Shown piece after piece: positions 54,740 to 63,860 of a stretch of DNA of 64,000 bases. This stretch comes from an uncultured Paraburkholderia sp. (GTDB lineage Bacteria; Pseudomonadota; Gammaproteobacteria; Burkholderiales; Burkholderiaceae). The notes under the pieces were generated by a model that worked only from the letters and a program-made list of their open reading frames with translations, made no database searches and was not told where the DNA came from. Location of the stretch: NCBI GenBank assembly GCA_940746715.1, contig CALNWN010000003.1, forward strand, positions 124,001 to 188,000, written 5' to 3'. The position numbers were made by a program, and so were the translations under genes. Positions within the stretch are counted from its first letter, which is position 1. Every line of letters starts with the position of its first letter.

Positions 54740-55624
54740 ATGAACGAAACCCAGATCATCGAAGTCGCGAACGCCGACTGGCACGGGCGCAACCTGTCCG
54801 TGCCGCGCGAGACGCTGCTCGCCGGCGTAGAACGCGGCAAGGTGCTGTATTTTCCGAATCTGCGCTTTGCGATCGAAGGCGGCGAAACCGCGCTGCTCGA
54901 TCCCGCGCTGGCCGATCCGAATCGCAAGAACATCAGCCTCGAACCGAATGGCGGCGCGCTGCACGGCGTGGCCGGCGACGCCGTCACGCAGTCCGCCGTG
55001 CGCGCGTTGATCGCGCATTATCAGGCGAATGCGCGCACGCTCGTCGACGGGCTCTTTCCCGAATACAACGGCAAGCTGCGCGTCGCGCCCACAAGCCTGC
55101 GGCTGCATCAGGTGGAAACGCGCCGGACCTCGTGGCGCAAGGACGATAGCCGTTTGCACGTCGACGCGTTCCCGTCGCGGCCGAATTACGGCGAGCGCAT
55201 TTTGCGCGTGTTCACCAACGTCAATCCGCATGGCGTGCCGCGCGTATGGCGCGTCGGCGAACCATTCGAAGACATGGCGAGGCGCTTCCTGCCGCGCATC
55301 AAGCCGCAAATGCCGGGCTCGGCATGGCTGCTCAATCTGCTGCATGTCACCAAGTCGCCGCGCAGCGAATACGACCACATGATGCTCCATTTGCACGACG
55401 GCATGAAGGCAGACCTCGACTATCAGAAGACGAGTCCGCAGGAGACCATGCCGTTTCCGCCGGGCAGCGTCTGGGTGTGTTTCTCCGACCAGACTTCGCA
55501 TGCGGTGATGTCCGGCCAGTTCATGCTCGAACAGACCTTCTTCCTGCCGGTCAAGGCAATGGCGCAGCCGGAATGCGCGCCGCTTGGCATACTCGAACGC
55601 CTCAAGGGCAGGGCGCTGGTTTGA
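54740..55624 (+). CDS. kdoO: Kdo 3-hydroxylase, Fe(II)/2-oxoglutarate dioxygenase
   Basis: KdoO-type dioxygenase of 294 residues that hydroxylates Kdo in the LPS inner core to D-glycero-D-talo-oct-2-ulosonic acid (Ko), a sugar characteristic of Burkholderia LPS. The iron-binding His-x-Asp is HVDAFPSR at residues 140-147, and the distal His is in DQTSHAVMSGQF. The two flanking genes make the Kdo-heptose region on which it acts. ATG 54740 begins MNETQIIEV after AAGGGCG. No membrane segment is seen; it should work at the cytoplasmic face. Confidence 0.87.
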   Translation: MNETQIIEVANADWHGRNLSVPRETLLAGVERGKVLYFPNLRFAIEGGETALLDPALADPNRKNISLEPNGGALHGVAGDAVTQSAVRALIAHYQANARTLVDGLFPEYNGKLRVAPTSLRLHQVETRRTSWRKDDSRLHVDAFPSRPNYGERILRVFTNVNPHGVPRVWRVGEPFEDMARRFLPRIKPQMPGSAWLLNLLHVTKSPRSEYDHMMLHLHDGMKADLDYQKTSPQETMPFPPGSVWVCFSDQTSHAVMSGQFMLEQTFFLPVKAMAQPECAPLGILERLKGRALV

Positions 55625-55691
55625 GCGCCGCGGCTGGTTTGCATACGCGGGCGCTGCCCGATTGGCACGCGCCCGCTCAAGCGGAGCGCCG

Positions 55692-56999
55692 ATGCTGAGG
55701 GCGATCTACAACGCGCTGTGGTGGCTCATCGCGCCCGCCGCCGTGCTGCGGTTGCTGATCCGCTCGCGCAAGGAGCGCGGTTATCGTCAGCATATTGGCG
55801 AGCGATTCGGCTATTCGCGCGGGCGTCTGCCGGAAGACAACGCGCCGCTCATCTGGGTGCATGCGGTGTCGGTCGGCGAGACGCGCGCCGCGCAGCCGCT
55901 CATCGAGGCGCTCATGAAGGCGCGCCCCGACGCACGCATTCTGCTGACTCATATGACGCCGAGCGGTCGCGCGACCGGCGAGCAGATTTTCGGCGACCGT
56001 GTATTGCGCAGCTATCTGCCGTACGACATGCCGCATGCGGTGCGGCGCTTCCTGCGTGCGTGGCGACCGTCGCTCGGTCTGGTGATGGAGACTGAAGTGT
56101 GGCCCACGCTGATCGACGAATGCCGTCGCGCGGATGTGCAACTGGTGTTGACGAATGCGCGCATGTCGGCGCGCTCGTACAAGCGCGCGGCGAAGTTCAG
56201 CGGCGCGACGAAAGATGTATTCGGCGGCTTTGCGCGCGTGCTGGCGCAAAGTCCCTCCGACGCGGAGCGGCTCACCGCGCTCGGCGCGCGCAATGTGGCG
56301 GTGCTCGGCAATCTGAAGTTCGACATGAGCACGCCACCGGAGCTGGGGGCGCCCGGCCATGCGTGGCGCGCGGCAATCGGCACGCGGCCCGTGTGGGTCG
56401 CGGCGAGCACGCGCGAAGGCGAAGAAGAACTCGTGCTGCAGGCGTTCGCGGCGCTCGGCGTCGACGACGCGCTCCTGATTCTGGTGCCGCGTCATCCGCA
56501 GCGCTTTAACGAGGTGGCGGGGCTCGTCGAGAAAGCGGGCTTGCGGCTCGTGCGGCGCTCCGCGTGGGCGCCGGATGCCAAGGTGGCGTCCGCGGCCGCG
56601 AGTGGCGGCGTGCCTGCTTTGCCGGCGGACGTGAACGTGCTGCTCGGCGATTCGATGGGCGAGCTGGGCGCTTATTACGCGGCGTCGGATCTGGCGTTTA
56701 TCGGCGGCAGTCTGTTGCCGCTCGGCGGGCAGAATCTGATCGAGGCGTGCGCGGTCGGCGTGCCGGTGCTGATCGGACCGCACGTCTTCAACTTCACGCA
56801 GGCCACAGCCGATGCGGTCGCCGCCGGCGCGGCGGTGCAGGTGCAGGACCCGGCCGATCTCGCCCGCGCGCTGCGCGAGCTCTTCAACGACAAGGCGCGG
56901 CGGCTGGCCATGGGCGGCGCGGCGTTGGCCTTCGCCGCGCGTCATCGCGGCGCGACGGCGCGCACGGTGGACGTGTTGATGGCGGTGTTGCCGGAGTGA
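55692..56999 (+). CDS. waaA: Kdo transferase
   Basis: WaaA/KdtA (GT30), 435 residues, transfers Kdo from CMP-Kdo to lipid IVA. It has the N-terminal membrane anchor MLRAIYNALWWLIAPAAVLRLL, HAVSVGETRAAQPLIEAL, the SLGLVMETEVWPTLI segment, NARMSARSYKR and in the C-terminal lobe WVAASTREGEEE and GDSMGELGAYYAASDLAFIGGSL. ATG 55692 follows CGGAGC. A repeat of the frame upstream has no homology. It converges with the urease operon. Confidence 0.95.
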   Translation: MLRAIYNALWWLIAPAAVLRLLIRSRKERGYRQHIGERFGYSRGRLPEDNAPLIWVHAVSVGETRAAQPLIEALMKARPDARILLTHMTPSGRATGEQIFGDRVLRSYLPYDMPHAVRRFLRAWRPSLGLVMETEVWPTLIDECRRADVQLVLTNARMSARSYKRAAKFSGATKDVFGGFARVLAQSPSDAERLTALGARNVAVLGNLKFDMSTPPELGAPGHAWRAAIGTRPVWVAASTREGEEELVLQAFAALGVDDALLILVPRHPQRFNEVAGLVEKAGLRLVRRSAWAPDAKVASAAASGGVPALPADVNVLLGDSMGELGAYYAASDLAFIGGSLLPLGGQNLIEACAVGVPVLIGPHVFNFTQATADAVAAGAAVQVQDPADLARALRELFNDKARRLAMGGAALAFAARHRGATARTVDVLMAVLPE

Positions 57000-57000
57000 G

Positions 57001-57021
57001 GGGGCGGCTCCGCCGCGCCCC
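57001..57021. terminator. Hairpin between convergent waaA and ureG
   Basis: GGGGCG (57001-57006) pairs with CGCCCC (57016-57021) across a nine-base loop, right after the waaA stop and next to the ureG stop at 57024. There is no T-tract, so strength is doubtful, but the position suits a bidirectional terminator. Confidence 0.4.
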
Positions 57022-57023
57022 AC

Positions 57024-57677
57024 TCAAACCCTCAACAACCCCTTGCGCTCGATAAACCTCACCACCTCGTCCAACCCGTCGAGCGCCTTCAGATTGCACA
57101 TCACAAAAGGCCACTCGCCGCGCATCTTTTTCGCGTCCGAGGCCATCACGTCGAGATTCGCGCCCACGAGCGGCGCGAGGTCCGTCTTGTTGATCACGAG
57201 CAGGTCCGACTTCGTGATGCCGGGGCCGCCCTTGCGCGGAATTTTCTCGCCGCCCGCCACGTCGATGACGTAAATCGTCAGGTCCGACAGTTCGGGGCTG
57301 AAGGTCGCCGCGAGGTTATCGCCGCCCGATTCGATGAACACGATGTCCGCGTCCGGAAAGCGCCCGAGCATGCGGTCGACGGCTTCGAGGTTGATCGACG
57401 CGTCCTCGCGAATCGCGGTGTGCGGGCAGCCGCCCGTTTCGACGCCCATGATGCGCTCGGCCGGCAAGGCGCCCGCAACCGTGAGCAGGCGCTGGTCTTC
57501 TTTCGTGTAGATGTCGTTGGTGATGGCGACGAGATCGTACTGATCGCGCATTGCCTTGCAGAGCATTTCGAGCAGCGTGGTCTTGCCCGAGCCCACCGGA
57601 CCGCCGACGCCCACGCGCAGCGGCGGCAGCTTTTTCGTGCGGACGGACGAGTGGGTGGTGTGTTGAGGTGCGTTCAT
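57024..57677 (-). CDS. ureG: Urease accessory GTPase UreG
   Basis: SIMIBI-class GTPase of 217 residues that drives nickel delivery to urease in complex with UreE, UreF and UreD. The P-loop [17 protein letters not shown] is at residues 22-38, the metal-binding Cys-Pro-His of [16 protein letters not shown] at about 80-95, [11 protein letters not shown] and the guanine motif VINKTDLA follow. It is intact. It is 11 bases downstream of ureF and ends the operon. Confidence 0.96.
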   Translation of the reverse strand: MNAPQHTTHSSVRTKKLPPLRVGVGGPVGSGKTTLLEMLCKAMRDQYDLVAITNDIYTKEDQRLLTVAGALPAERIMGVETGGCPHTAIREDASINLEAVDRMLGRFPDADIVFIESGGDNLAATFSPELSDLTIYVIDVAGGEKIPRKGGPGITKSDLLVINKTDLAPLVGANLDVMASDAKKMRGEWPFVMCNLKALDGLDEVVRFIERKGLLRV

Positions 57678-57688
57678 GATGGATCGTT

Positions 57689-58369
57689 TTATGAGCGAAA
57701 AAGCCGGGAATACTGCGACTCGTGACGCGCTGACAGAATGCCGAGCTGCGGCGCCAACGTGTTGATGTCTTCCGGCGACGTCGCGAGCGTCCGCGTGACC
57801 GCTGCATCGATGGGCCCGCGCAATGCGACGATGATGCGTTGTCCCGCAAGCTGCCCGAGCGGCACCGCCTTCAATGCGGCGGCGGCCTGGTTTTCGACCC
57901 AGCTGAATGCATAGGCGGCAAGCGCGGCGTCGACGGCGGCGTCATGCGCATAGGCCGCGAAGGCGAACGCCGTGGGTTGCGCGAGCGGCGAGATCGCGGC
58001 GAGCGTCGCGCGCCGCGCCGCATCGCCCCATTCCAGCGAGACGCACAACTGCCGCAGCGACCAGCCCATCTGCTCGGTTTCGCGCCGCAACTCGGCGGAT
58101 TCGCGGCTCGCGAGGAATTCGTTGTTCGCTTGCGCGAGACCGGCGCTGTCGTGGCTGCGCCAGCGTTCCGTCTGATGCGCGAGGAACGGCAGCTCACCAC
58201 GCGCGAGCACGTCGGTGAGGCCGCTTGCAATCCAGTCGCGGGCCGAATCGGCGTCGGTGATGAGTTGCGCCTCGATTGCCGCTTCGAGTCCCTGCGAATA
58301 ACTGAAGGCGCCGATGGGTAGTGCCGGCGACGCGAGATGCAGCAGCGCCGTGAGTTCAGCGATGCGCAT
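57689..58369 (-). CDS. ureF: Urease accessory protein UreF
   Basis: UreF, 226 residues, an all-helical adaptor that binds UreD on urease and recruits UreG. The family signature [25 protein letters not shown] is near the N-terminus, [13 protein letters not shown] and the VAIRR-type C-terminal [12 protein letters not shown] region follow. ATG 58369 is chosen by family start ([10 protein letters not shown]); it lies 14 bases inside the ureE 3' end, so translation is coupled. Intact, although the UreC target is deleted in this copy. Confidence 0.93.
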   Translation of the reverse strand: MRIAELTALLHLASPALPIGAFSYSQGLEAAIEAQLITDADSARDWIASGLTDVLARGELPFLAHQTERWRSHDSAGLAQANNEFLASRESAELRRETEQMGWSLRQLCVSLEWGDAARRATLAAISPLAQPTAFAFAAYAHDAAVDAALAAYAFSWVENQAAAALKAVPLGQLAGQRIIVALRGPIDAAVTRTLATSPEDINTLAPQLGILSARHESQYSRLFRS

Positions 58370-58955
58370 GGTGATGATGCGCGTGGCCGCAGGATTCGTC
58401 GTGCACGTGGCCTTCGTGACTGTGATCGTGCGAATGCCCATGATGCTCGCCGAACACCTGCTGCGCCAACGCGTAATCTTCGGCGAAGGTCTCGTCGTGC
58501 CCATGCTTGTGGCCGCCGCCATACGCGCCCGTTTCGGGCTGAAACGGCATGGCGGCCTGTTCGACCGTCGCGCCGATGCGTTTCAGCATGTCGGCCAGCA
58601 CCGGATCGTATTCGAGCTTCAGGTAATCCGCGCCGACTTCCACGGGCGTATGACGATTGCCGAGGTGATACGCCGCGCGCGTGAGCGTCAGCGCATCTTT
58701 CGCGCGGACCACGAGCACCGTTTCGGGCGCGGCGACGACGCGCACGAGGCCGCCGTCGTCGGCGACGAGCACATCGCCGTCGCGCAGCACGGTGCCGCGC
58801 GGCAGCAGCACGGCCACGTCCTCGCCGTTATCGAGCGTGGCCGCGAGGCGGCTCTTGCGGCGCTCGTCGAAAGCAAGCGTCAACGTCGGCGCGCGCTTCA
58901 CGAGCACCGGCGCGAGCTTCAGATGAGGCGCAATCAACTTGTCGAGTGTGCGCAT
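58356..58955 (-). CDS. ureE: Urease accessory nickel chaperone UreE
   Basis: UreE, 199 residues. The N-terminal domain starts [16 protein letters not shown], the metal-binding core has [30 protein letters not shown], and the C-terminal tail is unusually rich in histidine ([20 protein letters not shown], then [10 protein letters not shown]), suited to bind several nickel ions. ATG 58955 lies two bases before the ureC stop. Intact. Confidence 0.94.
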   Translation of the reverse strand: MRTLDKLIAPHLKLAPVLVKRAPTLTLAFDERRKSRLAATLDNGEDVAVLLPRGTVLRDGDVLVADDGGLVRVVAAPETVLVVRAKDALTLTRAAYHLGNRHTPVEVGADYLKLEYDPVLADMLKRIGATVEQAAMPFQPETGAYGGGHKHGHDETFAEDYALAQQVFGEHHGHSHDHSHEGHVHDESCGHAHHHHAHR

Positions 58956-58957
58956 GA

Positions 58958-59735
<778 letters not shown>

Positions 59736-59901
59736 AGCCTTCGCGGTCGAACGCGAGCGCGTCGTTCACTTCATAGAAGTGGTAATGCGAGCCGATCTGC
59801 ACCGGCCGGTCGCCGGTGTTCGACACGACGACGGTGACGGTCGCGCGGCCCGCGTTGAGTTCGTGCTCGCCCTCGTCTGTGAGGAGTTCGCCGGGAATCA
59901 T
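59736..59901 (-). pseudogene. ureB: Urease beta subunit, 3' end deleted
   Basis: The first 55 residues of the ~101-residue UreB are present ([20 protein letters not shown] to [10 protein letters not shown]), after which the frame enters ureC sequence and stops 7 codons later. The second half of the domain, expected to continue ARGFRL, is missing. One deletion of roughly 1.1 kb, estimated from usual gene lengths, explains both this and the ureC truncation. The start, ten bases after the ureA stop, is normal. Confidence 0.9.
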
Positions 59902-59911
59902 GGGGCGTGCC

Positions 59912-60214
59912 TTATGGAATCGGATGATGGACGGTGACGAGCTTCGTGCCGTCCGGAAACGTGGCTTCGACTTGGATGTCGGGAATCATCTCGGGCACGC
60001 CTTCCATGAAGTCGTCGCGCGTGAGCAGCGTCGTGCCGTAGTGCATGACCTCGGCGACAGTCTTGCCGTCGCGCGCCGCTTCCATGAGCGCCGCGGTGAT
60101 GAAGGCGACCGCTTCCGGATAGTTCAGTTTGAGGCCGCGCGCGCGGCGCCGTTCGGCAAGCAGCGCGGCGGTGAAGATCAGCAGCTTGTCCTTCTCGCGA
60201 GGTGTCAGCTTCAT
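59912..60214 (-). CDS. ureA: Urease gamma subunit
   Basis: UreA, 100 residues, the small structural subunit. [43 protein letters not shown], and the end [23 protein letters not shown] are family-typical and complete. It is the first recognisable gene of the operon; ureD, which usually precedes it in Burkholderia, is not present in the 206 bases up to the next gene or beyond. Confidence 0.95.
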   Translation of the reverse strand: MKLTPREKDKLLIFTAALLAERRRARGLKLNYPEAVAFITAALMEAARDGKTVAEVMHYGTTLLTRDDFMEGVPEMIPDIQVEATFPDGTKLVTVHHPIP

Positions 60215-60420
60215 CGAATGGGTGCGGTGGGTTACGCCCGGTCCGGGCAGACCGGGCCGCGACAATGATAGGCGTTGCGGGCCGCCGCGGCGACCCGTGC
60301 AATGCCGGATAAGACAGGCGACGCTATCAAGTCCGGCTAACGACGCGCTTACAGATCGGCAGGCAGCGCCGCGCCGAACCACTTAAGACAACGACACGAA
60401 ATGACGCGTCGTGGCACGAA

Positions 60421-60708
60421 TCAGTAGGACGGTGACATGACCCGGCTGCGGCCGGCTTTGTGCTTGATGGCGTCGACGGGCGCGACGGCACGGCTGTTGA
60501 TTTGCTCGTTCGTCGGCGGCCGCGAACTGACACCGGGGGCGTAAAAAATCCCTTTCGCCACCTCGCGGCGCGCGTCCTCGTCGAGGTGCATCCGGATTCC
60601 GTCGATTGCGCGCGCGAGCCACGCGTCGGCAATGACACGATGCTCGTCGTGTGGCCGGTCGGTCGGCGCAGGTGTCGCATTGCCCGATTGCTGGTCGCGG
60701 ATCGTCAT
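60421..60708 (-). CDS. Small hypothetical protein
   Basis: A frame of 95 codons starting MTIRDQQSGNATPAP and ending SRVMSPSY. It contains a plausible helix (HRVIADAWLARAIDGIRMHLDEDARREVAKGI, residues about 22-53) and no membrane segment or known motif. The composition is less arginine-biased than the shadow frames around it, which makes it a possible real gene, but the ribosome binding site is weak. It occupies the place where ureD would be expected. I do not recognise it. Confidence 0.3.
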   Translation of the reverse strand: MTIRDQQSGNATPAPTDRPHDEHRVIADAWLARAIDGIRMHLDEDARREVAKGIFYAPGVSSRPPTNEQINSRAVAPVDAIKHKAGRSRVMSPSY

Positions 60709-60915
60709 CGAAATCTCACTGGAAATGGTACAGACATGACGCACGTAACAAACTGCGTAGAAACCGGCCGCAAACTCGCGCCCGTCATGGGTTTGCGGTG
60801 TACCACCAAAAAGTGTAACTGGCCGGTGCCTAGGGGCAGGTGAATCGCCCGAAGTCCATACGGAATGCGGCTTTGCCACGCGTTACAGAATGCACCATGG
60901 GGTGTCCAGCGCGGC

Positions 60916-61257
60916 TCACTCGGCAGAGATCATGAAATCGACGTGTACGGCGTCATACGGGAACTCGATTGCGCCGTCGGCGTTGCGGTCGATCACACCC
61001 GCATCGAGCAACGCGTGGACGTCGTGCTGTATGGTTGTGTCATCGCGGGCGAGCCGTTGTGCGATGTGACGGATGGACAGTGGGCCTGCGCCCGTCATCG
61101 TCCTGATGATGTTCCAGCCCTCTGGCGTGAGAATCTGGAGCAGCAGCTCCAGCGAATCAAATGTGATGTGTTCGCCCGGCGCTTTGCCGTTCATCGCGGC
61201 GGCAAAGCGTGCGTTCAAGGCATCGTGCGAAGCAATTCCGAGGGTGACTGTCTTCAT
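60916..61257 (-). CDS. HTH protein of the HVO_A0114 type (TumA-like antitoxin, orphan)
   Basis: Small DNA-binding protein of about 113 residues. MKTVTLGIASHDALNARFAAAM, FDSLELLLQIL and TPEGWNIIRTMTGAGPLS precede a winged-helix-like stretch (IRHIAQRLARDDTTIQHDVHALLDAGVI), and the protein ends FPYDAVHVDFMI. This layout matches the putative DNA-binding partner of TumE-family toxins as I know them. ATG 61257 is preferred; another at 61290 would add 11 residues. No toxin gene is visible beside it: the DNA immediately upstream is a hemagglutinin fragment on the other strand. It could be a free-standing regulator. Confidence 0.6.
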   Translation of the reverse strand: MKTVTLGIASHDALNARFAAAMNGKAPGEHITFDSLELLLQILTPEGWNIIRTMTGAGPLSIRHIAQRLARDDTTIQHDVHALLDAGVIDRNADGAIEFPYDAVHVDFMISAE

Positions 61258-61288
61258 GATGTTGCTCGGGCTTGCATGAGTATCATTC

Positions 61289-61566
61289 AACCGCCAACTT
61301 CACCCGCAGGAAAAAACGCTGGCGCAGCAGATCGCGGCCAAGGCTGCATCAGAAGGGGTTACGAACGCGGACGGTTCCCCCGATCAGCGCGGCGCAAATC
61401 GAGAACGCGATGCGCGGGGCGGACAACAGTCAGTATGGTGAGTTTGCATCGACGGGCGTTGTGGGGGCCGCTGAACACCAACACGCCTGCGAACGCAGTT
61501 TATGACAGGACGGGCGTGAAGCTGGTGACGGACAGCACCGGCAACTATCTGGTCCAGGACTGTTGA
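61289..61566 (+). pseudogene. CdiA/filamentous-hemagglutinin fragment A
   Basis: Read across three frames, this DNA encodes NRQLHPQEKTLAQQIAAKAA with EGVTNADGSP, then ISAAQIENAMRGADNSQYGE, then PLNTNTPANAVYDRTGVKLV and TGNYLVQD before a TGA at 61564-61566. The ordered pieces match the late region of large two-partner-secreted exoproteins (CdiA/BcpA/FHA type) of Burkholderia. Two frameshifts, near 61375 and near 61465, and the absence of the remaining several thousand residues show that it is a scrap. The toxin module expected after this region is missing. Confidence 0.6.
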
Positions 61567-61911
61567 TTTCCACCGAGTCTTAACCCCCTACGGCCCTAAG
61601 TGGGTCAGTTCTGCGTGGACATCAACACGCTTCATTGAAAGTGGAAACTTATCTGGACCGCTCCGGACCGCTTTGGCGCTTGTCGGCGCGCTGATTATCA
61701 TACTGCCAACTAAATCTAGGGAAGCGTCCTGGTTGTGGGTCGGCCTCCTGCTATGCGGCTTGTTTTAATGGCAATTGGAGGCTTCGCGTCTCGAGCACAC
61801 ATGCTTGGTCTAAAGCCATCCGACAACTCATACGAAAAGGCGGGAAAAACCTATGGGACGTAGAACGAAGATGAGAAGCCGAAGTCCTGGCAGCGAGACA
61901 GGCTTGCTCCG
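61567..61911 (+). other. Gene-free stretch between two hemagglutinin fragments
   Basis: No gene with a start codon is evident in these 345 bases. One plus-strand frame open to the TAA at 61766-61768 ends in a hydrophobic stretch (TALALVGALIIILPTKSREA, then SWLWVGLLLCGLF), like the last two helices of a small membrane protein; the lack of ATG, GTG or well-placed TTG makes it at most the tail of a lost gene, perhaps an immunity gene. A short direct repeat GGACCGCT occurs twice near 61652-61670. Confidence 0.35.
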
Positions 61912-62038
61912 GAATTTGCCTGGACATGTACAACCGGCAACTGCATCAGGACGGCAAGGCGCAGGAAAAGACACTGGCCAAGAATATCGCGGCCAATGCG
62001 GCGGCGCAGGGCATGACGAATGAGGACGGCTCCACAAT
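61912..62038 (+). pseudogene. CdiA/filamentous-hemagglutinin fragment B
   Basis: Encodes DMYNRQLHQDGKAQEKTLAK, then NIAANAAAQGMTNEDGS, a second, diverged version of the start of fragment A about 640 bases earlier. It ends where the ISAAQIENAM segment should begin. It is too short to function. Two non-identical copies imply that at least two CDI-type genes, or a cdiA gene and an orphan toxin module, once lay here. Confidence 0.55.
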
Positions 62039-62196
62039 GAACCGAGCGTGGTGCCTGTGTGGTGTTCGCAAAAGCCTGCGAAATTTCGCAACGACAAGGA
62101 GGAAGAGGACGAACAAATTGCGACGCGCGTGCGTTGCAGCTCGCGACGAGCGGCCTTGCGCGCATTCAGCAAGACCGCCCGTCGGCGCTTCGGCGA

Positions 62197-62949
62197 TCAG
62201 ACTTGAGCCTGTCCGCCGTCGACGAACAACTCGGCGCCGTTCACGAAGCTCGCGTCGTCGGAGGCGAGGAAAAGCGCTGCACCGGCGATTTCCTCCGGCT
62301 CGCCGACCCGCCCCATCGGAATACGCGAGGCGAGATAGTCGAGCAGGCCTTGCTGTTGCGCGGTGTCAGGGCCGGCCAGTTCGACGAGGCCGGGCGTTCT
62401 CGTCGCGCCCGGGCTGATCGTGTTCACGCGGATCTGGCGATCCTTCAGGTCGAGGATCCAGCTGCGCGCAAAGGCACGGATCGCGGCTTTCGACGCCGAA
62501 TAGACGCTGAAGGCGGCGGTGCCCTCGATGGTCGTCGTCGAGCCGGCGAGAATCACGGACGCGCCTTTGGCGAGCAGCGGCAACGCCTTTTGCACGGTGA
62601 AGAGCGTGCCCTTCACATTGCGGTCGAAGGTGTCGTCGTAATGCGCCTCGGTGATCTCGCCGAGCGGCAGCATCGAGCCGCCGCCCGCGTTCGCGAAGAG
62701 CACGTCGAGACGCCCCTTTTCGCCGCGAATCTGTTCATACAGCGCGTCGAGCTGTTCGAGCTTCGACGAATCGACGCGTACACCCGTCGCGTTGCCGACC
62801 GCCGCGACCGCCGCATCGAGCTCCGCCTGCCGGCGGCCGGTGATATAGACGTGCGCGCCTTCCGCTGCAAAGCGCTTTGCGGTGGCGAGTCCAATGCCGC
62901 TGGTTGCGCCGGTGACCAGGGCGATTTTGCCTTAGAGCTTGCGTGCCAT
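62197..62949 (-). pseudogene. Short-chain dehydrogenase with stop at codon 6
   Basis: Classical SDR oxidoreductase. MARKL at the ATG (62949) is followed by TAA (62932-62934) and then [22 protein letters not shown], the NAD(P) motif, [12 protein letters not shown], the catalytic [17 protein letters not shown] and the C-terminal [13 protein letters not shown]. Relatives have Glu, Gln or Asn where the stop is. The rest is open to 62197 and has no ATG, GTG or TTG before the GTG at 62703, so a full-length protein cannot be made without readthrough. It is divergent from a broken LysR gene, probably its former regulator. Confidence 0.8.
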
Positions 62950-63030
62950 GATGTTGCTCCTTTGCTGTCAAGTCGCGTTGACCGGGTTGGTGTTGCGATG
63001 TGAGGAGAATATCGACGCCCGCGTCGTTTC

Positions 63031-63792
63031 GAAATAGAATCGATGTCGCGCCAGCTGGCGTTGACCGAGTTCGGCCGCACGATCTGCGAGAAGGCCGGCG
63101 ACGTGTACCGCCTCGCCGAAGACGCCGAAAATGCCGCGCGCGAAATGTCGGCAAAGCCGCGAGGGCTGATTCGTCTCGCGGTGCCGATGTCGTTCGGCGT
63201 GCGTTGGGTGGCGCCGCTTTTGCCGGACTTCTTGCGCCGCTATCCGGACGTGTCGGTTGATCTGCACTTGTCGGACGCGACCGTCGATCTCGTCGCCCAG
63301 GGCTTCGACGCCGCGCTGCGCATTGCCGCGCTGCCCTCGTCGCTGGTGGCGCGGCGCCTGTGTGTCGTCTCGCAGCTTCTGGTGGCGACGCTCGGCTATC
63401 TGCAACGCTGCGGCCGGCCTCTTCATCCTCGCGAGCTCGCCGCGAGGCCGTGCCTCTCCTACGCGTACCGCGCGCAGCGACGTCTGGCGCTTTACCAACG
63501 ATGCGGGCGAAGAAGAGGCCGTCACGCCGGCCGGCCCCTTGCGGGTCAACAACGCGGACGCGCTGCTGCCGACGCTGCTCGCCGGGCTCGCGATCGCCGA
63601 GTTGCCCGACTTCATGGCCGGCGAATATCTGGCCGACGGACGGCTGGAGACGATCCTGAGCGGTTGGCATCTGACGCGAGGCGGGCTGTATTTCGTCACG
63701 CCATCGGCAAGAGCACGGCCGGGGAGGTCGCGGCGCTGGCGGACTACCTCGCCGCACACCTGAGCGCGCCCGCGTGGCTTGCGCCGCAATAG
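63031..63792 (+). pseudogene. LysR-type regulator, HTH missing and frameshifted
   Basis: Homology starts at SRQLALTEFGRTICEKAGDVY, which in LysR proteins follows the helix-turn-helix, so about 45-50 N-terminal residues including the DNA-binding helices are gone. The ligand-binding domain is recognisable (RGLIRLAVPMSFGVRWVAPL, DLVAQGFDAALRIAAL), but the frame shifts near 63475 (one extra base in cgcgcgcagc) to RSDVWRFTNDAGEEEAVTPA and back near 63710 to GEVAALADYLAAHLSAP. The Shine-Dalgarno and N-terminal part one expects between 62950 and 63030 are absent. Confidence 0.8.
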
Positions 63793-63829
63793 CCGCAGGC
63801 GCATGCTCGTGTGTCCGTCGAGCCGAATC

Positions 63830-63860
63830 AACGATTGGTCGAAAAAACGCAACAATCGTT
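63830..63860. promoter_or_regulatory. Inverted repeat AACGATTG / CAATCGTT
   Basis: Perfect eight-base inverted repeat at 63830-63837 and 63853-63860 with a 15-base spacer that contains an A6 run. It lies after the LysR remnant, in the last 208 bases of the window, where I see no gene. It may be an operator for a gene beyond the window. Confidence 0.35.
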
